Source of the DNA: Balamuthia mandrillaris
Lineage: Eukaryota > Discosea > Longamoebia > Balamuthiidae
DNA: 64,000 nt
Direction of reading: 5' to 3'
Assembly (NCBI GenBank): GCA_031835245.1
Contig: JAVKOQ010000147.1
Coordinates: forward strand, 62,001-126,000
The stretch's first letter is position 1, and each line of letters begins with the position of its first letter. A program made the position numbers and the translations under genes. The notes under the pieces are model-generated. The model searched no databases and was not told where the DNA came from. It was given only the letters and a program-made list of their open reading frames with translations. This document shows positions 14,066-25,253 of this stretch, one piece after another.

Positions 14066-15488
14066 GGACTCGCATGTAGTAGAGCGGTAGAGAGGGGTGC
14101 GAAAACGTTGGTTTGTTCATCGGGAGGCAACGCTGGGTTCGTTTACCCCATCTGTCTTTTATGCCGGAGAAGGAGGTCTTATAACGAACTAACTTTAAAA
14201 AAAAAACAGATATGCGGTGGCGTATGCTGGAAGGTTGTTGGGCGTGCCGGTTACGGTAGTAGTCCCTTCCTCCACACCCGCCTTCATGATGGACAAGATC
14301 AGACAGCAAGAAGCTACCGTAGTCGTGCATGGTTCTCATTTTCTCTCTCTTTCTGATTTTTTTGAGTGCTATGTGCTTTGTTCTCTTCTCTTGTTCTCTC
14401 ATTCTCCTCTTTCTCTCGCTTGCTCCGTTTTAGCTTTTTCTCTCCTCTGCCTTCCTCCGTTCTCTCTCCACCCATGAGAAAGAGAGGAGCTAACAAGAAC
14501 AGAACAAACGAGCAGGCAAGGTATGGAATGAAGCAGATGCAGTGGCGAGAGAGATGGCAAAGAAAGAGGGCACAGCGTACATACCTCCATTTGATCTGCC
14601 TGACATTTGGGAGGGCCACAGCAGCATCGTGGAGGAAATACGTGATGACTTCCTACGGCACAACATTCCCAAGCCTGCTGTCGTTGTTTGCGTAGTTGGA
14701 GGTTGAATGCTCATCCTTCTTCCACTCCTTCTCCCTCTCATCATTGTTCTGCTGTTTGTTTTATTCGTTGGCATATTAGGAGGTGGTCTGTTGTGTGGAG
14801 TCGCAGAAGGATTGCAAAAGGCTGGGTGGAAGGACGTCCCTATCCTGGCCGTAGAGACACAAGGAGCCCACTCCTTTCATGCAGCTGTCACTGCAGGTAA
14901 ACAACTCTTGTTATTGTGTTTTCGTCTCCTCCTCCTCCTCTCCATCTCTTATTTGTTCTGCCAACAAAAGGACAATTGGTGAGCTTGACAGAGATAACAA
15001 GCGTGGCAAAGACATTGGGAGCACTACAAGTGGCGCAACGAGCATTCGAGTGGGCGTCCGAGCATCCCATACAATCTTGCGTTGTCTCCGATGCTCAGGC
15101 CGTGGAGGCATGCATCGACTTTTACAGGGACCACCAACTTTACGTAGAACCATCTTGTGGAGGTATTTGCTTTCTTCTTCCTTGTTGGAAAGCAAAAAAA
15201 GAGACAGAACAGAAAGAAGGGAGAAAGAGAGATATCAGCAGCAGAAACTAACGACTTGTTATTTATTTCTTCTTTGCAGCTGGATTAGCTGTGGTCTACA
15301 ACAAGCATCCACAGCTTTTAGACTTTCTGAACGAGGAGAAGAAGAATCGGAACGAAGAGGAGGAACCGGAACCACAACAGCAACGGCCGGTGCTGGTGAT
15401 CGTCTGCGGAGGCAACGCCGCCGCCAAGGAGTACCTGGAGGGGTTGCGCGACCAACTCCGCTCCAATGACTCCTCAAATAATACATGA
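13794..15488 (+). CDS. L-serine/threonine dehydratase (PLP fold-type II)
   Basis: Seven exons (13794-13938, 14067-14136, 14210-14331, 14516-14701, 14780-14896, 14971-15162, 15280-15488) give 346 residues in frame. It shows the fold-type II set: PLVRSEPLS, LQPSGSFKIRG with PLP Lys44, the SSGGNAG phosphate-side loop, VVPSSTPAFMMDKI, the glycine loop GGGGLLCGVAEGL, and the C-terminal VEPSCGAGLAVVY and VIVCGGNAA. This is the serine dehydratase (SDH/SDS) subgroup, which turns L-serine to pyruvate or L-threonine to 2-oxobutyrate with ammonia release in the cytosol. It lacks the regulatory ACT domain of biosynthetic threonine deaminases. Length is close to animal SDH. Confidence 0.9.
14019..14062. 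repeat. (TC)n in intron 1 of the dehydratase gene
   Basis: About 40 bp of TC directly before the CAAAG acceptor at 14066, acting as an extreme polypyrimidine tract. Confidence 0.9.
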
Positions 15489-15493
15489 TTCAC

Positions 15494-15549
15494 TGTCGAC
15501 TTTCGCTCCTCTACAACTGCTGCACAAGTCGTACAGTATTGTCGACATT
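15494..15549. promoter_or_regulatory. Paired TGTCGAC elements upstream of COX10
   Basis: TGTCGAC at 15494-15500, GTCGTAC near 15528-15534 and TTGTCGACATTAAATG from about 15539. The block starts six bases after the dehydratase stop and lies 170-230 bp before the COX10 start. It resembles the elements at 6841-6898 and 44821-44885. Confidence 0.45.
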
Positions 15550-15721
15550 AAATGCGATTCGAAGAAAAAAGAAAAGAAGAGATTAACTGTTAGCGTGTGG
15601 TCACTGCCCTCCTCAGCCAATCCTTTCTTCTTTTTCTTCTTCTCCTCCTTTCTTCTTTAGATGGTTCTTTGATCGGCTAGCTAAAATTTTGAGTGAAACA
15701 TTAAAAAAAAAACAACACAAG

Positions 15722-16675
15722 ATGGGGCTGTTACAAACGCTGAAGGACTACTACGAGCTCTCCAACCCGCATCTGACCGGCTCGGTGGTCCTCACCGCAG
15801 CGGGAGGGCGCCTTCTCGCCGCCAGCAACTCCTCCAGCCTCCTCTCCGAGCTCCTCCAGGGAGAGTTCTGGATAGTCTGCGCCGGCACCTGGCTGACCTC
15901 CTGCTCCGCCAGCTGCCTCAACAGGATCCTGGAGGTGGAGAACGACCGCGCGATGGTGCGAACCTGCGGCCGTGCCTTGCCCTCGGGCCGGATCTCCCCC
16001 GCCCACGCCGCTTGCTTCTCGCTAGCGACGGCCGTGGCCGGCTTTGGCATGCTCTACCGAGTGCAGCCGGTGTCGGCCGTCCTCGCCGCCGCCAACATCT
16101 TCATCTACGCCGGCATTTACACTCCCATGAAGCAACGCGCTCCCAGCAGCACTTGGTGGGGCGCTATCGTCGGCGCCATCCCTCCTCTCATCGGCTGGAC
16201 TTCTCATCCTTCTTATTCCTCTTCTCCTTCCTCCTCCACTTCGCTCGCTCCGTCCCTCCCTCAAAACAACCTCCCCGCTTCAGCCTTCATCCTCCCCACG
16301 TTAATGTACCTCTGGCAGATTCCCCACACCATGGCCGTCTGCGTGAAGAACCTCGAAGACTACCATCGCGGACACTTTCAAGTGCTACCCGTGCAACAGG
16401 ACGCCCGAGCGGCCGCCGACATTGCGCTCGGCTTCACCGTGGCCATGTGCTTCCCCTTGAGCTGGTCCTTAGAGTTGGTGCGACCGGTGGCGGTGCCTTT
16501 CCTGGTGGGAGCGCATGTGGCGTTGTTGGGCTTTGCGCAGAGGTTCCGGAGGGAGCCGACGGAGAGAAGGACGGCCAAGCAGTTCTTCGTGGCGACCATT
16601 GCTTATGTGCCGTTTGTCATCTGCGCGATGTTCTTGGGAGGCAAACAGTTTGTGAAACCGGCGTCTCAGGTATAG
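15722..16675 (+). CDS. COX10: Protoheme IX farnesyltransferase (COX10)
   Basis: Single exon, 317 residues from the ATG at 15722; the open frame extends upstream only through a TTG. It belongs to the UbiA prenyltransferase family. The first polar motif is LNRILEVENDRAMVRT followed by GRALPSGRIS, matching the N...D..M.RT..RPLP signature of heme O synthase. A second segment IYTPMKQRAPSSTWWGAIVG and a loop before FILPTLMYLWQIPHTMAV are also typical. Seven or more hydrophobic spans are visible. It converts heme b and farnesyl-PP to heme O for cytochrome oxidase in the mitochondrial inner membrane. It is shorter at the N-terminus than animal COX10, with no obvious presequence. The intron-free state and GC-rich codons stand out from its neighbours. 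Confidence 0.92.
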   Translation: MGLLQTLKDYYELSNPHLTGSVVLTAAGGRLLAASNSSSLLSELLQGEFWIVCAGTWLTSCSASCLNRILEVENDRAMVRTCGRALPSGRISPAHAACFSLATAVAGFGMLYRVQPVSAVLAAANIFIYAGIYTPMKQRAPSSTWWGAIVGAIPPLIGWTSHPSYSSSPSSSTSLAPSLPQNNLPASAFILPTLMYLWQIPHTMAVCVKNLEDYHRGHFQVLPVQQDARAAADIALGFTVAMCFPLSWSLELVRPVAVPFLVGAHVALLGFAQRFRREPTERRTAKQFFVATIAYVPFVICAMFLGGKQFVKPASQV

Positions 16676-16871
16676 AGAAACTTAAAAAGAGGAGAAAGAG
16701 AAGAAAAGAACGGGAAAGAGAAGAGAAGTAGACGAAGAACAACAGACAAGAAATGAAAAAATAACCTTATTTATTTTTCTCTATTATTCATACACAAGCG
16801 TTCTTCATTCTGTTCTTCTTTAGTGTTTTTGTCCCTTTGCTTTCCTCTTTGTTGTGTTAGAGTTAGTTAGT

Positions 16872-16909
<38 letters not shown>

Positions 16910-17034
16910 AACTGATTCTGCTTTGTGTTCTTCGCGTGCTTTCCTTCAACTGAGTTTGGTTGTAAATTATTTATCCCTTATGTTCAATAATTCGATCAAC
17001 AACCAATAATTCAAATAATGCGACTCATGAGCGT
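16676..17034. other. Intergenic between convergent COX10 and Nudix genes
   Basis: AT-rich sequence with a (GA)n run at about 16877-16910. No gene, RNA or clear regulatory motif was seen; it should hold both 3' UTRs. Confidence 0.6.
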
Positions 17035-17769
17035 TTAGGTCCTCTCCGGCTCCTCCTCCCGCTCTTCGGGTGATGAATGGGACTCCAACGAAGGCTGGGC
17101 TTCTTGCTCACTCTTGTTATCGCTAAAAATTCCAACAATGTCGACTTGCTTTTCGTGCCGCGTTAATATCTTCCTCCAATCAATTTCTCCAACTGCAGCA
17201 ATGATGCCCTTTGTTGGAACTGAAAGACCATCAAGGGTCTTTATCTCTCTCTTAATTTCAAACCATTCAGCCCCTTCCAGTTCTTTGGGACAGAAATGGA
17301 CCTCGGGTTTATGTTGAACTACAGCTATGAAATATATCGTGAGTTCTTCGATGTCATACTCGGGTCTGCGGTAGATGATCGGTGTTGTAAGTACCCTGGC
17401 GCCGAGTCTTGGGTCATCGATATCCACACCTGTCTCCTCCCGTAGTTCTCGTTTAGCTGTATCTAGGGCCGACTTGTCAAATGCCTCAGCATGTCCTTTT
17501 GGCAGCCCGAATCTGCTAGGAACGAGTACCTTCTTATCCTGCAGTATAGCTGTCGTCGATTTCTGTTTAACAAACAATATTTTTGCTGCGTCTTCGCCGT
17601 CGTGTACGAGCAGTATCCCTGCTTTGAAGACTCGCGCCCAGGTGAACACCTTCCGAAGATACTCATACTGATAACCACTTGAGATAGCATCCGGGAACAG
17701 CGCAAGTTTGTCCTTGCGAGTAACGCCGCGTTTACGGTAAGCTTTTTTTTTGTTCCTGTTCATCATCAT
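17035..17769 (-). CDS. Nudix hydrolase
   Basis: Intronless frame of 244 residues starting at a triple ATG. The Nudix region is KGHAEAFDKSALDTAK (from residue 91) followed by RELREETGVDI, so the metal-binding RE..EE.G core is intact. The spacing between the first Gly and the RE pair looks one residue longer than the usual GX5EX7RE form, with Asp/Lys where the first Glu is expected. A leading strand ARVFKAGILLVHDGED fits the fold. The C-terminal tail is acidic and Ser-rich. Nudix enzymes hydrolyse nucleoside diphosphate-linked compounds; the substrate cannot be inferred. No intron, in contrast to most neighbours, and it is flanked by a retroelement relic. Confidence 0.85.
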   Translation of the reverse strand: MMMNRNKKKAYRKRGVTRKDKLALFPDAISSGYQYEYLRKVFTWARVFKAGILLVHDGEDAAKILFVKQKSTTAILQDKKVLVPSRFGLPKGHAEAFDKSALDTAKRELREETGVDIDDPRLGARVLTTPIIYRRPEYDIEELTIYFIAVVQHKPEVHFCPKELEGAEWFEIKREIKTLDGLSVPTKGIIAAVGEIDWRKILTRHEKQVDIVGIFSDNKSEQEAQPSLESHSSPEEREEEPERT

Positions 17770-17924
17770 CTTTTTGTTGTTCTTGTTCTAGTTGTGTTTG
17801 CTTGTTTTTTTTTCCATTGTGGTGCTTCAAATTATGTGAAAAGCACATAGTGGACTGTGTCATTAATGAAGCGGCCTATGAAATTTCCTGTCACGAGGCG
17901 CGATCTCGGTCTGATCGATTCGAA

Positions 17925-17939
17925 TGACGTCAGCCAATC
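17925..17939. promoter_or_regulatory. CRE-like TGACGTCA next to CCAAT
   Basis: TGACGTCA at 17925-17932, followed directly by GCCAATCA, about 155-170 bp upstream of the Nudix start on the minus strand. The same pair (TGACGTCA plus CCAATCA) occurs upstream of the Ras gene at 26475-26530. Confidence 0.4.
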
Positions 17940-18012
17940 AACCAGGACGATGCATGCCTTTCACTTTATGGTGGCCCACCAGTGCATCTTCTTCCATTCG
18001 CACGCACACCCG

Positions 18013-18350
18013 CACCCAGCTAGTGGTGCCCACCACCCTCTGAGAGGAGCTACTCATCTTCTACCATGACGAGCCTTTGTCTGCGCACATGGGCCAGCAG
18101 CGCACGTTTGAACGGATGCGAGCTCTACTGGTGGCCATCCATGTGACAGGACGTCTGGCACTGGGTTGAAAGCTGTGTGCCGTGTCAGCAGCGTAAGCGG
18201 CCCGCCAAGGGGCTGGGCTCTGCCCCTCTGGGCTCCCATGCAGCCCACCCAGACGGACTACATCTGGCAGCAGTGGGTGGAGTCCTTTCCTATGCCTGAC
18301 CAGAAAGCACCGTAGCCCGCTTATTCGTTGAGCAGATCCTGTGCCGCATC
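18013..18350 (+). mobile_element. Decayed Ty3/gypsy integrase fragment
   Basis: Conceptual reading gives TQLVVPTTL, stop, EELLIFYHDEPLSAHMGQQR, then after a frameshift YWWPSM, stop, QDVWHWVESCVPCQQRK. These are the two His and two Cys of the HHCC zinc domain with the usual Y-W-P and CQ.RK context. Further on, WVESFPMPDQKA and, after another shift, TVARLFVEQILCR match a piece of the integrase catalytic core. At least two stops and two frameshifts are present, and part of the core is missing, so it is inactive. No LTRs, reverse transcriptase or target duplication were found. It sits between two minus-strand genes and overlaps the extreme 3' end of the FG-GAP gene. Confidence 0.75.
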
Positions 18351-18826
18351 ATCATCTCTTTCTTCGTGTTCAGGATCATCTTCTTTTGCTACTCCTCGTC
18401 CCTCTTCTCGTCTGTATCGTCCTTTTCCTCTGTTTCATGTTCTTTCTTGCTTTGGCGGCTTCCTCCATCTCGGTTTCGTCTACCATCAGAAACAAAGAAG
18501 AATGCAGCCGCTGGCAACTAGAACGACAACTTTGGTCTCTTCGGAGTCCTCTTTTTCAGTTTGCGCTGAGAAGAGGAAGAAGAGGAAGATGCAGAGGATT
18601 AACGTCATCTGGAATAAGAACAGCTTCTGTAAACTTTCCGTTTCGTTGAAGAGAGGCTTGAATGGATTGTTTCCTTCTCTTTGATGAGAACGTGGCTTCG
18701 ATGGTGAAGGAGCATACGGTAGCGATAGTCAATTCTTTTTCTTCGTAGATGAGAGGTAATGTTACTTGTGTCTTGAGCTCAACGTTGGTTAACTCCACTT
18801 GGATAGTAACTACAAGTCAAAGAAAC

Positions 18827-18870
<44 letters not shown>

Positions 18871-20535
18871 CTATAAGCGGATGACAAAGAGAACAAACCA
18901 TTCAACAAGGCACAGTCCCGAACAAATATAAGTGGTTCCTCCCGCTCCAAATGTTCACCATCCAAAACAAACTCGATCCTTCCTCCTTTCTTCAAAACCT
19001 TCGTCTCCTCCCACTTCTTCATCGCTAAACAATAGCCATCTTTCATTCACACATTTTCCTCCCCTTTCTTCCATAAACTCGCCCGCTTCTCCGCATCCTC
19101 CAAACAGGTCACTTGCGAAGACAAATACAGCTCCTATTCTTGGAGATGAACCCGAAGAAGAAGGAAAGCCATGAGGATACAGGCTCGACTGCTTCTCTCT
19201 GCTGGAGAACCGCATAACATTACATCTCCTTGCACTGCGACTTGCTTTGCGAAATGCACAACCGGCACTTCGCCTTCGGCCACGTTTGTGAGCGTTGGAA
19301 TCATATGTTGTTTTGCGCTCCACTCTTGGCTTGAGGGCTCGCGAACGAAGATCTGCTTCTTCGGCGGGCTCGCGAACGAAGATCCATGCTTGCTCACAAC
19401 TGCAGTATCTCCATTCAACGCCACAAAAGAGCCAAACTGTTTCGCACACCTTCGTGGCTTAAAGAAGGAGCCTTGTTGCCATTCAACCTCTCCACTGGTT
19501 TCGTTTATGATAGTGCGTTGAAAGACATACGCCGCACCACAGTCGGTTTCAAGGTTGTTTGGCTCTTTGACAAGGACATCGTTGATGGGCCTGTCGGCTG
19601 AAGTGGAGTCTTCGAAAGGAGCTCCGACGATGACGGTGCCACCATCAGCAGCCACACCATACTGACTGCCTCTCATACTCATAGCCAAACTGATCTCCTG
19701 CCTCTCCCCAGAAAGGTTTCAGCACTGCTTCCATCCTCCATTTGGGACTGTCTTCTTCCCTGTCTCTTCGAAAAATGACAACAGCGCCGGAAGAAGGAGA
19801 CAAAGGAGGAGCGTAGTCTTGAAGGTAGCGAGCAACGGAGAAGCTCCCTTGCAGCATCGAGTCCTCTCCCGGCATTCCAACAGCAACTATCGTCGTCGTT
19901 GGGTCAAGTTCGGTGGAGGAAACGGACGAACCGAAGCGTCCTGCAGTAACAGCAATCGGAGGTCCCACTATCGCCTCTTGACTCCATTCAAGACTTTGGT
20001 TTCTAGAAAAGATGTAAGCTGCTCCATAGTTGCTGTTCATGTTTGGCAGGACGGTTTCGTTGAAAGCGGGTCCCAGGTCTATCACCTCTGCTGGATATTC
20101 TTTGAGAGGAGCACCAACTATGACCGTGTCCGGGTCCACCACTTCAACAGCAAAACCAAACCAATCGCCTTCGCTGGTGGCTCGGGCTTTGAGGAAGGCC
20201 TCCTGTTTCCACGTACCCCATGGACTCCTGCGGAACAGCCAAACCCCACCGTTGTCCGGCAGGGCGGACAAGAGGTGAGACTGGGAGATGGGAAAATCGT
20301 GTCCGTGATAGATCCCCGCGTGCTTACTGCTCTCCTTCTCCGCTCCCACCGCCAAAAGGTCATGGCGAAGGGAGAGGCCGCTGTTCCCGAAATGGATGTC
20401 ATCGGGGAGGTCCAGCCGAGAGGGCTTCAGCATTGCCTCCTGTTGAAGGAAGGGAGCGGCATGTATCGTAGAGCACACAAGAAGAAGAAGAAGAAGAAAC
20501 CAAAGAAGAGAGACGGTGCTGAAAAGAGAGGACAT
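18321..20535 (-). CDS. FG-GAP repeat membrane protein, integrin-alpha-like (model incomplete)
   Basis: Starts at the ATG at 20535 with a strong signal peptide (SLLWFLLLLLLVCSTIHA). FG-GAP/beta-propeller repeats follow: GDWFGFAVEVVDPDTVIVGA, NYGAAYIFSRNQ, AGRFGSSV, SGAVVIFRRD, GTVIVGAPFEDS, CGAAYVFQR and GAVFVFASD. After these, a beta-rich region (VELTNVELKTQVTLPL) and a hydrophobic stretch TKVVVLVASGCILLCF near 18490 suggest a single-pass anchor, with an acidic tail ending about 18321. Frame changes occur near 19675 and 19190 and again further 3'. Some fit short introns, but the 19675 one leaves only 13-25 bp and may be a frameshift. Integrin alpha chains share this layout, but no beta-chain or MIDAS evidence is visible. 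Exon limits after 19680 are approximate. Confidence 0.6.
18831..18865. repeat. (GA)n in an intron of the FG-GAP gene
   Basis: About 34 bp of GA on plus, TC on the sense strand, close to the acceptor before the VELTNVELKT exon. Confidence 0.9.
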
Positions 20536-20899
20536 CAGTCTCGGTCTTCCTCCGTCTTTGCTGTGTTTGGATTCGGTCCTTGCGTTACCACACAATCCAA
20601 TCACCCGCAAAGAAATGAATCAGATGAAACAGCTTGCAGAAAAAAATCAAACCGTGGATCGTAATCGGATCGCTTTGCTCGAAATATCAAAGCACCAATC
20701 AAAAATCGTAGGTGGTTTGTGATCGGTGTGGTCTACCCTGAGCACCAATGGTGCAGCCCAGGAGCTCGTTTCGTGCAGGCACGTTGAATAAGAAAGAAAA
20801 TAACGTAGCCGCAAGGACCTCACCTCAACCACCCGCAGCAAAGGCCACCACTCGATCGAACAGCAGCAGCAACAACAACAAGAAAAAAGCAGAAAGGAG
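20536..20899. promoter_or_regulatory. Divergent promoter region, FG-GAP gene and LIN9
   Basis: A 364-bp head-to-head gap. It has a CAG/CAA-rich patch (about 20858-20880) just before the LIN9 start. No TATA-like motif or structured element was recognised. Confidence 0.5.
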
Positions 20900-22333
20900 A
20901 TGAGCAGCCACCCCTCCGCGAGTAGCCATGCTGACGTGCACAAAGGTTTTTTTTTTTGCTCTTTTTGTGTGTTCTGTTTTTTTAAAAAATATTATATAAT
21001 TTTTTCTTGGGGGCGTTGCGAGCAGCGTTGCTCATCCTCTCATCTTTGCTTCTTTGTGCCGCTTTTCTTTTCTTTTCTTTTCATTTTTGCGTTGGTTTTC
21101 TCCTTTTCCTTTTTTTTTTTTGCTTTGACACTCTCTTGCTTCCAAAGAAGAGGAGGTGGTTGCCCCGTTACGCCGCCGCTCGGACCGCATCGAAACGAGG
21201 TCCAAGGTGTCGCAGCACCTAAGCGACGGCTGGAAGGAACGCACCTCTAGCAGCAGTAGCATCAGTGGTCACACCAGCTTTAGCGCCTACTCATCTTCTT
21301 CCTCTTCTTCTGCCTCTTCTTTCGGGGAGCACGGCACCTCCACCAGTACGAGTACTGCCGGTGGCGCTTACGGTTCCACAGCCACAGCAGATGGTGGTGA
21401 CGCTGGCGGCAGTGAGCTAGTCGAGGCGGTGCTAGAGAGGCACTTGCCAGGAAGGCCGTGGAGCGAGGCTGAGCTTAGCATCTTTTTAAATGGTGCTCTT
21501 TCTTTCTCTCTTCCTTTTAAAATTTTGTCTTGTTTTTCTGCTTCTCTGCTTCTCTCTCTCTCTCTCTCTCTGCTTCTGGTTCCTGGCTTCTGGCTTGTCT
21601 CAACTTCTCTGCTCTCTGCTCCTGTTCTCTTCTCCTCCATTGCAACAAACAAAACCCATCCCAGGGCTAAGGCAGCATGGTCCAGCATGGAAGAAGATCG
21701 CATCGGAACTGAAGGGTCGGACGCCAGAAATGGTGGAGGAGCTCTACACCCTGAACCAACGCTTTCTGAGCGGACCCGACCAAGCTACTGTACATTCTCA
21801 GTCTTTGAGTGAGGTAGTTGGCGACCATTACGCCTTTGCCAAACGGCTTGCTGGTTAGTTTTTTTTTAACTTTCGCTTGCCTTCTATTTCTGTTCTTCTC
21901 CTTTTCTTTTCCTTTCTCCGTCTGTTTCTCCTTGTTTTCTAACGTTGCGATTGTATAGAGGATTTGAAACAAACTATTTCTAATCGGAGCGATCATAGTT
22001 CAGGTGTGGCAACTTTGCCAAATGCAGCCACAGAAGACAGTAGTTTCAATTTTTCTTCTTCGTCTTCCTCTCGCAGAAGATCTTGTCCACCAAGATCAGC
22101 AAGTCTTTCTATCCCAGCCTCCCCTGTTAACAAGAACAAACAAATATCTTCTACATCCATGGTACCTTTACTCACTCGTGTTGTTTCTTCCTCTTCATGT
22201 TTGTGGGTTCTGATACTATCATCTCGCATCAGAAGAAAGCAGCTTCAGCAACAAAAGCGAAGAGCACACAAGAACCACTTCACGTATGTTTACTGCTCAC
22301 CAACCTTTAATTTATTTGTAACAACGTTCTAAT

Positions 22334-22374
<41 letters not shown>

Positions 22375-23910
22375 ACACCCACTCACTCAAAGGCATCCTC
22401 TGTTGTAAGCCCTCAACAACAAAAGCGCAGTCGTAAACGGAGATTGTTTCCAGAGAGCCCAACACACACAACCACATCTAAACGCCAGAGCAAACGAGCC
22501 ACCACCCCGACTGAAAAAGACAAAGTTTGTTTTCTATTGTTCTTGTTCATTGTTCTTCGCTCTTTATAACGGTTTTTGGTTAGATCTCAAGCAGTACCAG
22601 CAGCCGGAAGAGCAGTAGACATGACAGCCCATCGAAACGTAAATCAAAGTCGCCGTCCTCAGAGGGTCTTCCATTGAAGTTGCGAGCGAAAGTGGATAGT
22701 GGAAAGATGGATTCTCCTAGCACTCCTGCTCGCATGAATCTTCGCTCTGCAACTGTATTACTCTCTTCTCTTCTGCCCGTCTTGCTCGCTCCTTCGTATG
22801 TTATTTTATTAATCTCTGCTAACTTTCACATACGCCATAGCGAGCAAGAATGCTTCAAGAAACTACTCCAGATCTGAATGCATTGGGGCAGGTGGAGCGT
22901 ATGCTGACTAGATTCCTTTGGGAAAAGTCAGAGAGATGGTGTAAGTACGAATGGTTCTACTCTGACTTGGACTATCCCTTCTTTCACAACAACGAGTTCC
23001 AAACATGCCTTGACCAAATTGGCTTAGGCGCTGTACGTTTTTTTGCTTTCTTTTCTTTCTAGTGTTTTAATATAACATCAATGCTTTACCAGGTGACCAA
23101 GTTAACGCGAGTGGAATGGGGACATGTGCGTACGGTTCTAGGCAAACCTCGTCGCTTCTCTGATTCCTTTCTCAAGTGTGAAAGGAAGAAGTTGGAAACA
23201 TACAGAAACAACCTTCGTGCTGCACGATCTGGCCACGTATGTGATCCTCCCTTTCTTTCTATTTACGTTTTATGAGTCGTTATTTGTTTGGTGGGACAAT
23301 TCGGTCAAAAAACTGATGCAATCCTTCGTTCTTTTTAGAGCCCATTAAGTCAAGCACTTTCACATCTTCCTGTTCTATCTAACATGCTTGGTGCTCATGT
23401 ACTTGGTTAGCTTCCCCCCCTCTCTCTCTCTCGCCTCTGCATTCCTCGCTTTGTTGCTTATTTCATAATTCCTCTCTTTGCAAGCCATTCATCCGCATAG
23501 TAACTTGCCAGAGAGAGCCGAAGTAAAACGAGTAGAGGGGCACAATTATTTGGTTCGCTTCCATCAACATCATCAGAGCGACGATCATGATGACGAACAA
23601 AACGAGTTTTGGGTTATGGACACCGAAACTATGCGATATTATCCTGGGCAGGAGCAACAGCAAGAAATCGCTGTGCCACCAACGATGTATGCGGTTGGTA
23701 GCAGTTACGGAAGTATTTCTCCCGCATCGCCTTCTGCACGACCCTCTTTGAGTCCCTTTTTGCTGCATAACCTATCCAGTCCTCCCCCGCTGATAGGTAT
23801 TGCTTCCTCTCTCTCTATCTCTCTCTCTGTCTCTCTCTCTCTCTTCTCTTCCTCTCTTCCTCTCTTCCCTCTTTCTCTCTTCTCTCCTCTCTCCTTCTCT
23901 CTCCGTCTCT

Positions 23911-23945
<35 letters not shown>

Positions 23946-25186
23946 GACCTCTCCTCTTCTTATTGAAATAATGCATAACAAAAATCACTAAGCAGGAAAG
24001 AAAGAAGAAAACGAGGAGGGAGTATTAGCAATGGGGACTACAGATGCTTATCCGCAAGAATTAGTGGAGATAGCAGTGCTTCTACGGTATTTAACGACCA
24101 AAGAAAAACTTTTGCGACAACTGCGAGAAATGAACGACCATGCTGAACATACGGTATCCTTTTGCTCCCCATTTTCCTTTGACTGCATGTTATATTTATC
24201 TTTCATGTTTATTGAATGTGGTCCCTCCTGCTTTGTAGATGAGAGCAGATGCACCGTTTTCAGAAGGATTTCAGGAACGGTATGCTTGGGTAATCTTAGA
24301 ATTGGACAAGTGCAATAGACTCTTGCAACCCCTTTTATTGAAACTGAACAACGCCACCGCTGCCGCTTCTCCTTCGAACCCTTCTGTATGTCTTTCTTTC
24401 TTTCTTACTTTCTTGCTGTTTTTTATGTTATTTCTGTTCTTTCATCTTTCGTATTTCTTTCTTTTTTGTTCTTTCAGTCACTTTTCTTATGGTGTCTTCT
24501 TCCACGTCTCTAAAATATATGTGTAGACCAACCAAAATTCAGTGGGGACGACATCCTCTTGGCCTCCTTCTCTATTCCCGATAGCAACGGGCAGCACAAC
24601 GGTGACAACCGCTGGCAGTAGAGCTGCTTCGCTCTCTTCTCCATCCACCAAATTACCTCCGTTGACCGCTTCCCACATTGCCGCTTCTTCACCCCTCACT
24701 TATCCTCATCACCATCGAGGAACAACCAATAGTCACCTTCTTTCGAATGGTGTTTCTTCTTCTTCTCGGCTCGAAGAAGAGGAAGAGGAAGAGGAAGAGG
24801 AAGCAGAAACACAAGACCGAAATGAAGAACGGCAAGAAGATATGATGCATGATTCACAAGGAGATAATAGTAGCTCTCCAACACAACTACAAGCACCACC
24901 CACCATCACCGTCACTGCAGCCTCTTCGCGAACAACGTTAGCAGCTTCGCCTTACTCTGCTCCTTCTTCGGTTGCCTCAACAACAAATGCTTGCACATCG
25001 CTTTCGAACAGCACTTCTACCTTCTCCTCGTCTCCCTCCCCTGCTTCGCCTTACTCTGCTGTTTCGTCTTCCTCTTCTTCTTCTATTTCTGATATTCAGA
25101 CCACTTCTGTTTCTGCTCTGCCTCAACAGCGGCCATCCGCTTCTTCTTCGGAGGAGCATCCAAGCTCTTCTTCATCGTCTTCCTGA
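20900..25186 (+). CDS. LIN9/ALY homologue, MuvB (DREAM) subunit
   Basis: Fourteen exons (20900-20945, 21148-21492, 21665-21853, 21959-22161, 22233-22283, 22393-22524, 22584-22754, 22841-23032, 23093-23236, 23339-23405, 23485-23796, 23996-24153, 24239-24385, 24527-25186) sum to 938 residues in frame. A SANT-like domain lies near residues 118-170 ([19 protein letters not shown], then [14 protein letters not shown]). The DIRP domain, diagnostic for LIN-9/Always early, is at about 395-490: [35 protein letters not shown] and [15 protein letters not shown] downstream segment with [16 protein letters not shown] matches the LIN9 Tudor-like region. LIN9 scaffolds the MuvB core that joins E2F/pocket proteins or B-Myb to cell-cycle promoters. 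A SANT domain is found in plant ALY proteins. The tail is Ser-rich. Confidence 0.9.
22334..22368. repeat. (CT)n in LIN9 intron 5
   Basis: Pure CT run before the acceptor at 22392, pyrimidine-rich on the sense strand. Confidence 0.9.
23805..23945. repeat. CT-rich tract in LIN9 intron 11
   Basis: About 140 bp of CTCT with TCTT and CCTCT variants. It occupies most of the 199-bp intron. Confidence 0.9.
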
Positions 25187-25253
25187 TCTTTTTTTTCCAA
25201 CAACAAAAGGACGGAAAGAAAAAAGACAAAATAGAAAGGAAGAACAGCAAGAG

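Noticed and set aside
15689-15721. Upstream start for COX10
   Set aside because: The extension begins at TTG within an A-rich leader; the first ATG is at 15722.
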